Origin: Roseateles hydrophilus
GTDB lineage: Bacteria > Pseudomonadota > Gammaproteobacteria > Burkholderiales > Burkholderiaceae_C
Direction: 5' to 3'
Assembly (NCBI RefSeq): GCF_026712245.1
Contig: NZ_JAPPUY010000002.1
Coordinates: 434,001-498,000, forward strand
DNA: 64,000 nucleotides
Part shown: positions 1 through 8,430 of the stretch, piece by piece
Numbering within the stretch: position 1 is the stretch's first letter
Layout: the number at the start of each line of letters is the position of its first letter
Program-made: the position numbers and the translations under genes
The notes under the pieces: generated by a model
Databases searched by the model: none
Told to the model about the DNA's origin: nothing
Seen by the model: the letters and a program-made list of their open reading frames with translations, nothing else

Positions 1-43
1 CATCTTCGACTGACACCCCGCCACCACCACAGAGAGTTTGCAT

Positions 44-925
44 ATGAAACGCGTCATGCTGTTCCTGCTCACCAACCTGGGCGTCATGCTGGTGCTGGGC
101 CTGGCCGTGCACCTGCTGGGGTTGAACCAGTTCCTCACGGCCAACGGCCTGAGCGTCGGCGGCCTGCTCGCCTTCGCGGTGGTGATGGGCTTTGGCGGCG
201 CGTTCATCTCGCTGCTGATCAGCAAACCGATGGCCAAGTGGACCGCCGGGGTGCAGATCATCGATGGCTCGCCAGACCCGACCCACCGCTGGCTGGTGAC
301 CACCGTCGCACGCTTCTCGGCGGCAGCGGGCATCCGCGCGCCCGAGGTGGGCATCTACGATGGCCCGCCCAACGCCTTCGCGACGGGTGCGTTCAAGAAT
401 TCGGCGCTGGTGGCCGTGTCCACCGGGCTGCTGCAGTCCATGACGCGTGAGGAAGTGGAGGCCGTCATCGGCCACGAGGTGGCTCACGTCGCCAACGGCG
501 ACATGGTCACGATGGCGCTCATCCAGGGCGTCATGAACACCTTCGTCGTGTTCCTGTCGCGCGTCATTGGCTACGTGGTGGACAAGCTGGTGCTGCGCAA
601 CAACCAGGAAGGCCCCGGCATCGGCTACTACGTGACGACCGTGGTGCTGGACCTGCTGCTGGGCGTGGTGGCGGCGATGGTGGTGGCCTGGTTCTCGCGC
701 CAGCGGGAGTTCCGCGCCGATGCCGATGCGGCGCGGCTGATGGGGCACAAGCAGCCCATGATCAACGCGCTGGCCCGGCTTCACGGTCTGGACCCGGGCG
801 AGATGCCCAAGGCGCTGCAGGCCATGGGCATCAGCGCGCGGCCCAGCGGCTGGCTGGCGCTGTTCTCCAGCCACCCGCCGATGGATCAGCGCATCGCCCG
901 GCTTCAGCAGACGCCGCTGCAATGA
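44..925 (+). CDS. htpX: HtpX membrane zinc protease
   Basis: Inner-membrane M48 metallopeptidase of 293 residues that degrades misfolded membrane proteins with FtsH. Two N-terminal membrane segments (about residues 4-25 and 38-59) are followed by the zinc motif HEVAH, with H144, E145 and H148. Two further hydrophobic stretches lie at about 160-210. The third ligand is probably the Glu in REFRADADA, about residue 222. Length and order match E. coli HtpX. I chose the ATG at 44; an upstream TTG would add only two residues. The next gene begins at or just after the htpX stop, so the two are probably co-transcribed. Confidence 0.95.
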   Translation: MKRVMLFLLTNLGVMLVLGLAVHLLGLNQFLTANGLSVGGLLAFAVVMGFGGAFISLLISKPMAKWTAGVQIIDGSPDPTHRWLVTTVARFSAAAGIRAPEVGIYDGPPNAFATGAFKNSALVAVSTGLLQSMTREEVEAVIGHEVAHVANGDMVTMALIQGVMNTFVVFLSRVIGYVVDKLVLRNNQEGPGIGYYVTTVVLDLLLGVVAAMVVAWFSRQREFRADADAARLMGHKQPMINALARLHGLDPGEMPKALQAMGISARPSGWLALFSSHPPMDQRIARLQQTPLQ

Positions 926-987
926 CCGGCGCGGGGCGGCCGCAGGCCTCGCCACAATGCGTGGCCAACGCAACCGCCCCGCCGCCC

Positions 988-2133
988 ATGCCTGCCCTGC
1001 CACAAAAGCTGCCCAACACCGGCACCACCATCTTCACCGTCATGTCGGCGCTGGCGGCCGAGCATGGCGCCGTCAACCTCGGCCAGGGCTTCCCGGACTT
1101 CGGCGCCGACCCAGGGCTGCTGCAGGCCGTCACCGACGCGATGGCCGCCGGCCACAACCAGTACCCGCCGATGACCGGTGTGCCGGCGCTGCGCGAGGCC
1201 GTGGCGGCCAAGCTCAACACGCTGTACGGCGCCGCCTACGACGCCGGCAGCGACATCACCATCACCGCTGGCGGCACGCAGGGCCTCATCACGGCGCTGC
1301 ACGCCTGCGTCGGCGCGGGCGACGAAGTCCTCATCATCGAGCCCGCCTACGACAGCTACGACCCCGCCATCCGCCTGGCCGGCGCCGTGCCGGTGGGCGT
1401 GCCGATGACGGCGGATTACCGCATCGACTGGGCCGCCGTGCGCGCCGCCGTCACGCCGCGCACGCGCGCCCTCGTCATCAACACGCCGCACAACCCCAGC
1501 GGCCGCGTGGCCACCCGCGCGGACCTGCAGGAACTGGAACGCATCGCTGAAGCCCATGACCTCTTCGTCATCAGCGACGAGGTCTACGAGCACATGGTCT
1601 ACGACGGCGCGCCGCACGAAAGCGTGGCGCGCCACCCGGCGCTGCGCGAGCGCAGCTTCCTCGTCAGCAGCTTCGGCAAGACCTTCCACGTGACGGGCTG
1701 GAAGGTCGGCTTCGTCGCTGCGCCACCGGCGCTGAGTGCCGCGTTCCGGCGCCTGCACCAGTACACCGTGTTCACCGTGCACACGCCGACGCAGCACGCG
1801 CTGGCCTCCTACCTGGCCGACCCCGCGCCGTGGCAGGGCCTGAGCGGCTTCTACCAGGCCAAGCGCGACGCCTTCCGCGCCGCGTTGGCGGCCACGCCGC
1901 TGAAGCTGCTGCCCTGCGAGGGCACGTACTTCCAGACGGTGGACTACAGCGCCGTGTCCGACCTGAACGAGCTGGACTTCGCCCGCTGGCTGACCACCGA
2001 GATCGGCGTCGCCGCCATCCCGCTGTCGGTCTTCTATCAGCAGCCGCAGGAGCGCCGGCATGTGCGCTTTTGCTTCGCGAAGCGGGACGAGACGCTGGCC
2101 GAGGCCGTGAAGCGCCTGGCAGCATTGGCCTAA
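988..2133 (+). CDS. Methionine-type PLP aminotransferase (YbdL-like)
   Basis: Class I/II fold-type I aminotransferase. The order matches E. coli YbdL, a methionine-preferring aminotransferase: LPNTGTTIF near the start, NLGQGFPDF, NTPHNPSG, ISDEVYEH, and SSFGKTFHVTGWK with the PLP lysine. The C-terminal CEGTYF and CFAKRDETL motifs also fit. Homology begins just after the ATG at 988, which I prefer. An in-frame ATG at 922 overlaps the htpX stop (ATGA) and would add 22 unconserved residues, although that overlap could mean coupled translation. Kynurenine aminotransferase is an alternative within the same subfamily. Confidence 0.85.
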   Translation: MPALPQKLPNTGTTIFTVMSALAAEHGAVNLGQGFPDFGADPGLLQAVTDAMAAGHNQYPPMTGVPALREAVAAKLNTLYGAAYDAGSDITITAGGTQGLITALHACVGAGDEVLIIEPAYDSYDPAIRLAGAVPVGVPMTADYRIDWAAVRAAVTPRTRALVINTPHNPSGRVATRADLQELERIAEAHDLFVISDEVYEHMVYDGAPHESVARHPALRERSFLVSSFGKTFHVTGWKVGFVAAPPALSAAFRRLHQYTVFTVHTPTQHALASYLADPAPWQGLSGFYQAKRDAFRAALAATPLKLLPCEGTYFQTVDYSAVSDLNELDFARWLTTEIGVAAIPLSVFYQQPQERRHVRFCFAKRDETLAEAVKRLAALA

Positions 2134-2250
2134 CGCGCCACGCGGCGGCGCCTGCCGTGATTGGCATGCCCCGTGCTAACCCTCGTGATGAGGCGACGGC
2201 GGGCCTGGCGGCCCGGATGTCCGTCGTGAACCAGATCACGGAGACCCATC

Positions 2251-2937
2251 ATGCTGCACCAGTCGCGTGCCCCCGGCGATGCACCAAAGCGAGCCACGCC
2301 CGCTGTGCGTGCACAGACGGCCGGCGAGTTGTTCGGCAAGACCATCAACCTGTCGGGGCGCCGCCGCTTCACGTCGCAGCGCGTCGTGCTGTATGCCGTG
2401 CTGGCCGCGCAGGGGCGCGAAGGCGCGCTGCTCACGGCGCGGGAGGCGCTGGCGACCTTTGGCGACGCGCATGGCGCCCTGCTTACGGGCGAGCTGGCTC
2501 CGCAGGCGTTGGGTGAGGCGCTGACCGAGGCCTACTTCGGCGCCGACAAGGCCAACGAGCGCATCCTCGCGTTCATCGACCAGGCGCGCCGCACGCTGGA
2601 CGCGATTGCCGCGCAGGCCTTCAACGCGCCGGCGCAGCTGGAGGCCTTGGTGGAGGCCGCCACCCCGTTGCTGGCCACGCTGAACCGGCTCACGCAGGTC
2701 TATGAAGACCTGGCCCGCCAGCAGGCTGCGCAGGCCAAGAAGCAGCTCACCACGGTGATGGGCGACATCGAGCAGATCGCCAAGCATGCGCGCATCGTGT
2801 CCTTCAACGCGCAGGTGGTGGCGGCGCGGGCCGGCACGGCCGGGCGCGAGTTCGCCGTGGTGTCGGGCGAACTGACCAGCATCACCGGCCGGCTCGACGG
2901 CCTGGTGCGCGAGGCGGTGCGCAGCGCCGTGGCCTGA
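2251..2937 (+). CDS. Small soluble methyl-accepting-type signalling protein with PilJ-like N-terminus
   Basis: A 228-residue protein without a membrane segment. Residues about 31-50 ([16 protein letters not shown]) resemble the N-terminal domain of PilJ-type transducers, the 'NLAGRQRMLSQR' pattern. The C-terminal 65 residues carry an MCP hairpin-tip-like segment, with [23 protein letters not shown] and then [11 protein letters not shown]. The usual periplasmic domain, HAMP and long methylation helices are missing. It is therefore a miniature, probably cytoplasmic, receptor or adaptor that may plug into a chemosensory or twitching array. GGAGA at 2240-2244 supports the ATG at 2251. No che gene is adjacent, and the partner array is not visible here. 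Confidence 0.7.
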   Translation: MLHQSRAPGDAPKRATPAVRAQTAGELFGKTINLSGRRRFTSQRVVLYAVLAAQGREGALLTAREALATFGDAHGALLTGELAPQALGEALTEAYFGADKANERILAFIDQARRTLDAIAAQAFNAPAQLEALVEAATPLLATLNRLTQVYEDLARQQAAQAKKQLTTVMGDIEQIAKHARIVSFNAQVVAARAGTAGREFAVVSGELTSITGRLDGLVREAVRSAVA

Positions 2938-2943
2938 ACGCGC

Positions 2944-3318
2944 TCAGGCCTGCGGCCGCAGCGGGCAACTGGCGCCGGCTTCGGGCGTCTCGGCCAGCCG
3001 CGTGGCCAGCGTGGTGCGCAGGCCTTGCAGCGCGCTGATGCGGGCGTCGATGTCGGCCAGCTTGCGCGTCAGCGTGGCCCGCAGCGCCGGGCCGGCGTCC
3101 TCGCCTTGGACCAGCTGTGGCAGGTCGGCCGCAATCTCGGCCAGCGTGAAGCCCAGCTGCTGCGCGGTGCGCACATAGCCCAGCCATTGCACGGCGTCCT
3201 CGGGGTAGTCGCGGTAGCCGTTGGCGCTGCGGCGCGCCTGCAGCAGGCCGCGCTTCTCGTAGAAGCGCAGGCTGTCGCGGGAGAGGCCGGTGCGCTCGCT
3301 TAGGGTGCCGATCTGCAT
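2944..3318 (-). CDS. MerR family transcriptional regulator
   Basis: A 124-residue MerR-type regulator. The N-terminal winged helix is clear: [26 protein letters not shown], then GYRDY. An antiparallel dimerisation helix follows at about residues 75-110. There is a single cysteine near the C-terminus (ASCPLRPQ), which is not enough to assign metal sensing of the CueR or PbrR kind. It is transcribed away from a small membrane protein, and a classical MerR operator with a stretched spacer lies between them. The inducer cannot be read from the sequence. Confidence 0.9.
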   Translation of the reverse strand: MQIGTLSERTGLSRDSLRFYEKRGLLQARRSANGYRDYPEDAVQWLGYVRTAQQLGFTLAEIAADLPQLVQGEDAGPALRATLTRKLADIDARISALQGLRTTLATRLAETPEAGASCPLRPQA

Positions 3319-3335
3319 GGGGTGTCAAAAAAGCC

Positions 3336-3366
3336 TTGACCCTGGAGCGTAGTCCAGGGGTGACGC
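3336..3366 (+). promoter_or_regulatory. MerR-type promoter/operator
   Basis: A -35-like TTGACC at 3336-3341 is followed by a perfect inverted repeat, CCCTGGA at 3340-3346 and TCCAGGG at 3353-3359. A weak -10 (TGACGC, 3361-3366) gives a 19-bp spacer. This geometry, a dyad inside a long spacer, is the hallmark of promoters twisted open by MerR proteins. The direction points to the membrane-protein gene at 3397; the MerR gene starts 18 bp to the left. I infer that the neighbouring MerR protein binds here. Confidence 0.75.
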
Positions 3367-3396
3367 TGCGCGCCTTCGTCACTTCACTCTGCGCCC

Positions 3397-3843
3397 ATGC
3401 CCGCCTTCAGCCCCGCCCAGTTTCGCCGTGTCGTGCAGGCCAGCGCCGTGTACGACCTGGTCGTCACCGCGCCCTTCGCCACGCCGTGGACGTTTGCCAT
3501 CGCCTTCGGGCAGCTGAGCGCCGTCAACCAGGCGCTGGGCGGCCAGCCCTTGCCGGCCTTCGCGCCGATGCAGCTGCTGTTCGCACTGCTGATGGGCAGC
3601 GTGGTGATGGTGTGGAGCGTGCTGCGGCTGCGTCAGCCGACGCGTCAACTCGGCCGGCATGACGCCGCAGCGCGGGCGCTGTTCAGCCTGTGGATGGCCT
3701 GGACCTGGGCGCAGACGGGCGAGCCGGTGCTGCTGCTGTTCCTGCTGCCCGAGCTGAGCTGGGCGGTGGTGCAGGCCTGGCGCGTCGCCGGCGCGGAGCA
3801 TTCGGTAAGGGGCAACCGAGCTTTCGGGGCGCTTTTGGAATAA
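3397..3843 (+). CDS. Small membrane protein controlled by MerR-type promoter
   Basis: A 148-residue protein with about four hydrophobic segments (roughly residues 20-40, 55-78, 95-110 and 112-130). I do not recognise a named family. It is the only gene directly downstream of the MerR-type operator, so it is the likely regulated target. No metal-binding Cys/His cluster is visible, and the strongest clue to its role is the regulator. The ATG at 3397 lies 31 bp after the presumed -10 region. The next gene, ilvD, begins 59 bp later and looks unrelated. Confidence 0.7.
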   Translation: MPAFSPAQFRRVVQASAVYDLVVTAPFATPWTFAIAFGQLSAVNQALGGQPLPAFAPMQLLFALLMGSVVMVWSVLRLRQPTRQLGRHDAAARALFSLWMAWTWAQTGEPVLLLFLLPELSWAVVQAWRVAGAEHSVRGNRAFGALLE

Positions 3844-3902
3844 CCCTGGCGCCGGCGCCGCCGGACAATCGCAGCTCCCTTGCATCCGCACCGACTGCTG
3901 CC

Positions 3903-5765
3903 ATGCCCACGCCTTACCGCTCCAAGACCTCCACCGCCGGCCGCAACATGGCGGGCGCCCGCTCGCTGTGGCGCGCCACCGGCATGAAGGACGACGACTT
4001 CGCGAAGCCCATCATCGCCATCGCCAACTCCTTCACCCAGTTCGTGCCCGGCCACGTGCACCTGAAGGACCTGGGCCAGCTGGTGGCGCGTGAGATCGAG
4101 CGCGTGGGCGGCGTGGCCAAGGAGTTCAACACCATCGCCGTGGACGACGGCATCGCGATGGGCCACGACGGCATGCTGTATTCGCTGCCCAGCCGCGACA
4201 TCATTGCCGACTCGGTCGAGTACATGGTCAACGCCCACTGCGCCGACGCGCTGGTGTGCATCTCCAACTGCGACAAGATCACCCCCGGCATGCTGATGGC
4301 CGCGATGCGGCTGAACATCCCCGTGGTGTTCGTCTCCGGCGGCCCGATGGAAGCCGGCAAGGTGCGCCTGGCCGTGCCCGGCACCGCCACCATCGAGATC
4401 AAGAAGCTGGACCTCATCGACGCGATGGTCATGGCCGCCGACAGCAAGGTCAGCGACGCCGACCTGGCCGAGGTCGAGCGCTCGGCCTGCCCCACCTGCG
4501 GCAGCTGCTCGGGCATGTTCACGGCCAACTCCATGAACTGCCTGACCGAGGCGCTGGGCCTCTCGCTGCCCGGCAACGGCACGGTGGTGGCCACGCACGC
4601 CGACCGCGAAGAACTGTTCAAGCAGGCCGGCCGCACCGCCGTGGAGCTGTGCAAGCGCTTCTACGAGCAGGACGACGCGAGCGTGCTGCCGCGCGCCATC
4701 GGCAAGAAGGCCTTCGAGAACGCGATGACGCTGGACATCGCCATGGGCGGCTCCACCAACACCATCCTGCACATCCTGGCTGCGGCGCAGGAGGCCGGCA
4801 TCGATTTCGACATGAGCGACATCGACCGCCTCTCGCGCGACGTGCCGCAGCTGTGCAAGGTGGCGCCCAACACCAACAAGTACCACATCGAAGACGTGCA
4901 CCGTGCCGGCGGCATCATGGCCATCCTGGGCGAGCTGGACCGCGCCGGCAAGCTGCACACCGACGCGCCCACCGTGCACGCCAAGACCCTGAAGGACGCG
5001 CTGGACCAGTGGGACATCGCCCGCAACCCGAGCGACGCGGTCAAGACCTTCTACAGGGCCGGCCCCGCCGGCATCCCGACGCAAGTCGCCTTCAGCCAGA
5101 ACACCCGCTGGCCCAGCCTGGACTTGGACCGCGCCGAGGGCTGCATCCGCTCGTTCGAGCATGCCTTCAGCAAGGAAGGCGGCCTGGCCGTGCTGCGCGG
5201 CAACATCGCGCTGGACGGCTGCGTGGTGAAGACCGCCGGCGTGGACGACAGCCTGCTGGTGTTCGAAGGCCCGGCGCACGTCGTCGAGAGCCAGGACGAG
5301 GCGGTCGCCAACATCCTGGACGACAAGGTCAAGGCCGGTGACGTCGTGGTGGTGCGCTACGAAGGCCCCAAGGGCGGCCCGGGCATGCAGGAAATGCTCT
5401 ACCCCACCAGCTACATCAAGAGCAAAGGCTTGGGCAAAGCCTGCGCGCTGCTGACCGACGGCCGTTTCTCGGGCGGCACCTCGGGCTTGTCCATCGGCCA
5501 CTGCTCGCCCGAGGCGGCAGCCGGCGGCGCGATCGGCCTGGTGCGCAACGGCGACCGCATCCGCATCGACATCCCGAACCGCACCATCGACGTGCTGGTC
5601 AGCGACGAGGAGCTGGCCAAGCGCCGCGCCGAGCAAGACGCCAAGGGCTGGAAGCCGGCCGAGGCGCGCCCCCGCAAGGTGAGCGCGGCGCTCAAGGCCT
5701 ACGCGCTGCTGGCGACGTCCGCCGACAAGGGCGCCGTGCGCGACCTGGGCCAGCTGGAAGGCTGA
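3903..5765 (+). CDS. ilvD: Dihydroxy-acid dehydratase
   Basis: Catalyses the third step of branched-chain amino acid synthesis, dehydrating 2,3-dihydroxy acids to 2-keto acids in the cytoplasm with an Fe-S cluster and Mg2+. The 620-residue length and motifs match the long E. coli-type enzyme: [12 protein letters not shown]-like [22 protein letters not shown], the glycine-rich GGSTNT, and [15 protein letters not shown] near the C-terminus. All three cluster cysteines are present. The start at 3903 gives [10 protein letters not shown] as in homologues; the open frame further upstream overlaps the preceding gene and is not conserved. A strong terminator follows the stop. Confidence 0.97.
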   Translation: MPTPYRSKTSTAGRNMAGARSLWRATGMKDDDFAKPIIAIANSFTQFVPGHVHLKDLGQLVAREIERVGGVAKEFNTIAVDDGIAMGHDGMLYSLPSRDIIADSVEYMVNAHCADALVCISNCDKITPGMLMAAMRLNIPVVFVSGGPMEAGKVRLAVPGTATIEIKKLDLIDAMVMAADSKVSDADLAEVERSACPTCGSCSGMFTANSMNCLTEALGLSLPGNGTVVATHADREELFKQAGRTAVELCKRFYEQDDASVLPRAIGKKAFENAMTLDIAMGGSTNTILHILAAAQEAGIDFDMSDIDRLSRDVPQLCKVAPNTNKYHIEDVHRAGGIMAILGELDRAGKLHTDAPTVHAKTLKDALDQWDIARNPSDAVKTFYRAGPAGIPTQVAFSQNTRWPSLDLDRAEGCIRSFEHAFSKEGGLAVLRGNIALDGCVVKTAGVDDSLLVFEGPAHVVESQDEAVANILDDKVKAGDVVVVRYEGPKGGPGMQEMLYPTSYIKSKGLGKACALLTDGRFSGGTSGLSIGHCSPEAAAGGAIGLVRNGDRIRIDIPNRTIDVLVSDEELAKRRAEQDAKGWKPAEARPRKVSAALKAYALLATSADKGAVRDLGQLEG

Positions 5766-5790
5766 TCTCGCGCGCTGGCGCCAGGCAGCA

Positions 5791-5817
5791 AAAAGCCGCC
5801 CCGAGGGGCGGCTTTTT
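5791..5817. terminator. Intrinsic terminator after ilvD (bidirectional)
   Basis: A 12-bp stem, AAAAGCCGCCCC (5791-5802) with GGGGCGGCTTTT (5805-5816), closed by a GA loop and ending in a T-run. The A-run on the left also makes it work for the convergent PEP-CTERM gene. Confidence 0.92.
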
Positions 5818-5837
5818 CATGGCGCAGGCGCGGCTGC

Positions 5838-6608
5838 TCAGGCGGCCTTGCGGCGGCGAGCGGCGCCGAACACCAGCGCGCCACCGGCGGCCAGCAGGGC
5901 CAGCGAGCTGGGCTCGGGCACGGCGGCGATGGGCGTGGCCAGGCCGGTGGACACGGATAAGCGTGCCTGCAGCCGGGTGGCCTCGGCGCTGTAGTTGGCG
6001 AAGCTGGCTGACAGCAGGCCCGAGGAGCTGGGCGTCAGGGTGCCGGCGCCGAAGCTGGCAAAGGCCTGGCGCGTGCCGGTGCTGCCCACGGTCACGCCGT
6101 CGCCGGGCTGCAGGAAGCGCAGGCTGGCTTGGCTCATCAGGTCGGTGTTGTCCACGATGTCGCTGCCGTTGACGGCCACGTGCGTGTTGGCGCTCATCAG
6201 GATCAGCGTGCCCGGGCTGACGAGGACGTTGAAGCCCGCCAGGGCCTGCGCGCCGGCGTCGCCGTAGGGCGAGGGCAGGGCGCTGTTCAGGCTGGCCATC
6301 AGGCTGAAGCTGGTGGGCGAGCCGGCAACGCCGGACACCGAGGCCAGGGCCGACAAGCCCGTGCCGCTCAGCGAGGCCTGGGCCGTCAGGCCGCCCTGGC
6401 TGTCGAGCAGGCCCGATGCGGTGTACGTGGTGGCCGAGCCGATCTGCGACCCCACCAGCGTGAAGCTGGCGGCGATGCCGTCGTCCGGTGTCAGGTCGAA
6501 CACCTGGATTTGCAGGTTGGACACGGTGGCCGTCAGGCCCGCTGCGGCGGCGTGGCCGGCGATCAGCAGCAGCGCGCTCAGCGCGGCGGCCTTCTTGGTG
6601 AACGTCAT
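5838..6608 (-). CDS. PEP-CTERM sorted exported protein
   Basis: A 256-residue exported protein. The N-terminus is a signal peptide (MTFTKKAAALSALLLIAGHAAAA). The body is rich in Ala, Ser, Gly and Thr. The C-terminus is a canonical PEP-CTERM sorting signal: VPEPSSLALLAAGGALVFG followed by the basic tail AARRRKAA. Such proteins are processed by exosortase (EpsH/XrtA) and often accompany exopolysaccharide production. No exosortase gene is in this window. The body has no domain I recognise. It converges on ilvD and shares its bidirectional terminator. Confidence 0.88.
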   Translation of the reverse strand: MTFTKKAAALSALLLIAGHAAAAGLTATVSNLQIQVFDLTPDDGIAASFTLVGSQIGSATTYTASGLLDSQGGLTAQASLSGTGLSALASVSGVAGSPTSFSLMASLNSALPSPYGDAGAQALAGFNVLVSPGTLILMSANTHVAVNGSDIVDNTDLMSQASLRFLQPGDGVTVGSTGTRQAFASFGAGTLTPSSSGLLSASFANYSAEATRLQARLSVSTGLATPIAAVPEPSSLALLAAGGALVFGAARRRKAA

Positions 6609-6793
6609 GGGGCTAGAGCAGGTGAGATTTGGCAAGGGCGCGAGGGTAAGCGCCGCCATGCACGCAGGCCGGCGTACAGCACCCCGCAGGCGCGGGGTGG
6701 GTTGTTGCGTGGGCGCACCCCCAGGCTGGCAACCGCCGGGCTGCAACGCATGCAGTAGGCTCGCACATCTGTTGTTGTTCTGGCCTTTCCACC

Positions 6794-7606
6794 ATGCCTG
6801 TCGCGCCTCGCACCCCGCCCGACCTATCGTCCTGCCAGCCGTCCCGGCGCCACCTGCTGGTGATGGCGGCGGGCCTGCTGGCGGGCAGCTCGGCAGCTGT
6901 CGCCGAGCCCCTGCCGGCGCTGATCGCACGGGTCAAGCGCTCCGTTGTCGCGGTGGGCAGCTACGGGCTGATGGACACGCCGCGCTTTGGCTTTCGTGCG
7001 GCGGGCTTCGCCGTCGGCGACGGCCTGCATGTGCTGACCAACGCGCATGTGGTGCCCGAGGAAACGCCCGAGCGCATCGACCGCAGCATTGCGGTGCAGG
7101 TGTGGCTGGGCGACGACCAATGGCAGCTGCGCAGCGCCAAGCTGCTGGGCCGTGACCTGCGCAACGACCTTGCGTTGCTGGCCATCGACGGGCCGGCGCT
7201 GCCGGCGTTGAAGCTGGCCGAGCAGGATGCGCCGGAAGGCACGTCCATCGCGTTGATGGGCTTCCCCATCGGCAATGCGCTGGGCCAGGTGCTGGCCACG
7301 CACCGCGGCATCGTGTCGGCCTGGACGGCCATCGCGACGCCTGCGGGCGGCCCGGCGGGCCTCAACCCGCGCGCCGTGCGCCAGCTGCGCGACGGCGCTT
7401 TCAAGGTGATGCAGCTCGACGCCGTCGCCTACCCCGGCAACAGCGGTGGCCCGGTGCTGGACATCGAGACCGGCGAGGTGGTGGGTGTGCTGCAGGGCGG
7501 CGCCATCAAGGGCACCAAGGAGGCGGCGCTGAGCGCGCCGACGGGCATCAGCTATGCGGTGCCCGCGAGCACGGCGGCGAGGCTGCTGGCGGAGTACAAG
7601 CGCTGA
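6794..7606 (+). CDS. Secreted trypsin-like serine protease, Tat-type signal
   Basis: A 270-residue S1-family protease related to the protease domain of HtrA/DegP but lacking a PDZ domain. The catalytic triad is visible as H85 (TNAHVV), D125 (NDLALL) and S217 (GNSGGP). The N-terminus has SRRHLLVMAAGLLAG ending in AVA, a twin-arginine-like export signal. It is probably periplasmic. It is monocistronic, diverging from the PEP-CTERM gene across 185 bp that hold one hairpin (CACCCCGC/GCGGGGTG, 6680-6699). Without a PDZ domain its substrate recognition must differ from DegP. Confidence 0.87.
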   Translation: MPVAPRTPPDLSSCQPSRRHLLVMAAGLLAGSSAAVAEPLPALIARVKRSVVAVGSYGLMDTPRFGFRAAGFAVGDGLHVLTNAHVVPEETPERIDRSIAVQVWLGDDQWQLRSAKLLGRDLRNDLALLAIDGPALPALKLAEQDAPEGTSIALMGFPIGNALGQVLATHRGIVSAWTAIATPAGGPAGLNPRAVRQLRDGAFKVMQLDAVAYPGNSGGPVLDIETGEVVGVLQGGAIKGTKEAALSAPTGISYAVPASTAARLLAEYKR

Positions 7607-7694
7607 CCGATCTGTCCGGCTCTGACCTAGGACAGTTTGTGATCCGTGTGGACTCTGCTGGGCAAGAATTCAAGTCGTTATGGGAGGACTTGAG

Positions 7695-8366
7695 ATGAAG
7701 GACAACAGGTTCCGATTTGGTTTGATTGCCACCATTGCTTGGCTTGGCCTGATGACGTGGCAGTGGTACAGCGTGGGCTTGCCTGACAAGCTCAACGAAC
7801 GTGGCGTTTTTTTCGCTGGTTTTTTTGCGCCACTCGCATTCCTGTGGCTAGTCCTAGGGTATTTGCAGCAAGGCGAAGAGCTACGTCAGAGCACCGAAGC
7901 ATTGAGATTGCAGGCTGAGGAGTTAAGAAACTCCGTCGAGCAGCAAAGCCAACTGGTTGAGGTCAGTCGACGGCAACTGGAGCAAGAGGCGCATGCGCTT
8001 CAGGAAGAGCGCCAGCGCCACACCGATGCATTGCGGCCTCGATTCCAGTTGTCTCACAACGGGTACGCAGGAGCGAACGGTTATTTCAACGTGCCGCTCG
8101 TTTTCCGGAATGAAGGTGGAGCGTCAGTTGACACCACCGTGTTGTTGACCGCACCCAATGGCAAGGTAACGGTGGTGAGCCATGAGCTAATTCGGCGTGG
8201 CGGGGAGCGGCTTGTAGTTGTCAATCTCACGAATGGCCACTGGCAAGGAGAGATTGAATGGAAGGATGAATCCGGCAACCTAGGCCGCGAGCTGTTCGCG
8301 CTAAGAATGGATGGAAGCACGCTGCTGTTTGATCAGCCAACGCCTAGCGAGTCGTCGCACATGTAG
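7695..8366 (+). CDS. Membrane-anchored coiled-coil protein of unknown function, lower GC
   Basis: A 223-residue protein. Two hydrophobic segments (about 10-27 and 37-58) are followed by a coiled coil rich in Glu, Gln and Leu (about 60-120). A beta-rich C-terminal domain of about 90 residues follows (PRFQLSHNGY... FRNEGG... EIEWKDESG). GGGAGGA at 7682-7688 places the start at the ATG at 7695 rather than the one at 7680. Codon use differs sharply from neighbours: TTA, AGA, AAT, GTT and TTT are common and GC is clearly lower, which suggests recent acquisition. I do not recognise the family. Confidence 0.75.
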   Translation: MKDNRFRFGLIATIAWLGLMTWQWYSVGLPDKLNERGVFFAGFFAPLAFLWLVLGYLQQGEELRQSTEALRLQAEELRNSVEQQSQLVEVSRRQLEQEAHALQEERQRHTDALRPRFQLSHNGYAGANGYFNVPLVFRNEGGASVDTTVLLTAPNGKVTVVSHELIRRGGERLVVVNLTNGHWQGEIEWKDESGNLGRELFALRMDGSTLLFDQPTPSESSHM

Positions 8367-8430
8367 TGAGTCGCACGTCGCCCAGTGCCTGACGTGCTTT
8401 GTTTTGTCCGGCGTGTTGCGTCCCAGCAGC

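Noticed and set aside
904-2061. Long open frame antisense to the aminotransferase gene
   Set aside because: Its translation is low-complexity Arg/Ala/Val text typical of antisense frames in GC-rich genes, while the sense frame has clear aminotransferase motifs.
3645-5636. 663-codon antisense frame over ilvD
   Set aside because: ilvD is unmistakable on the other strand; the antisense text shows no domain.
6726-6741. Possible sigma-54 promoter (TGGCAAC with GGGCT) upstream of the protease gene
   Set aside because: The GG-to-GC spacing fits, but the -12 element lacks TTGC and the -24 element is imperfect. No sigma-54 activator is near.
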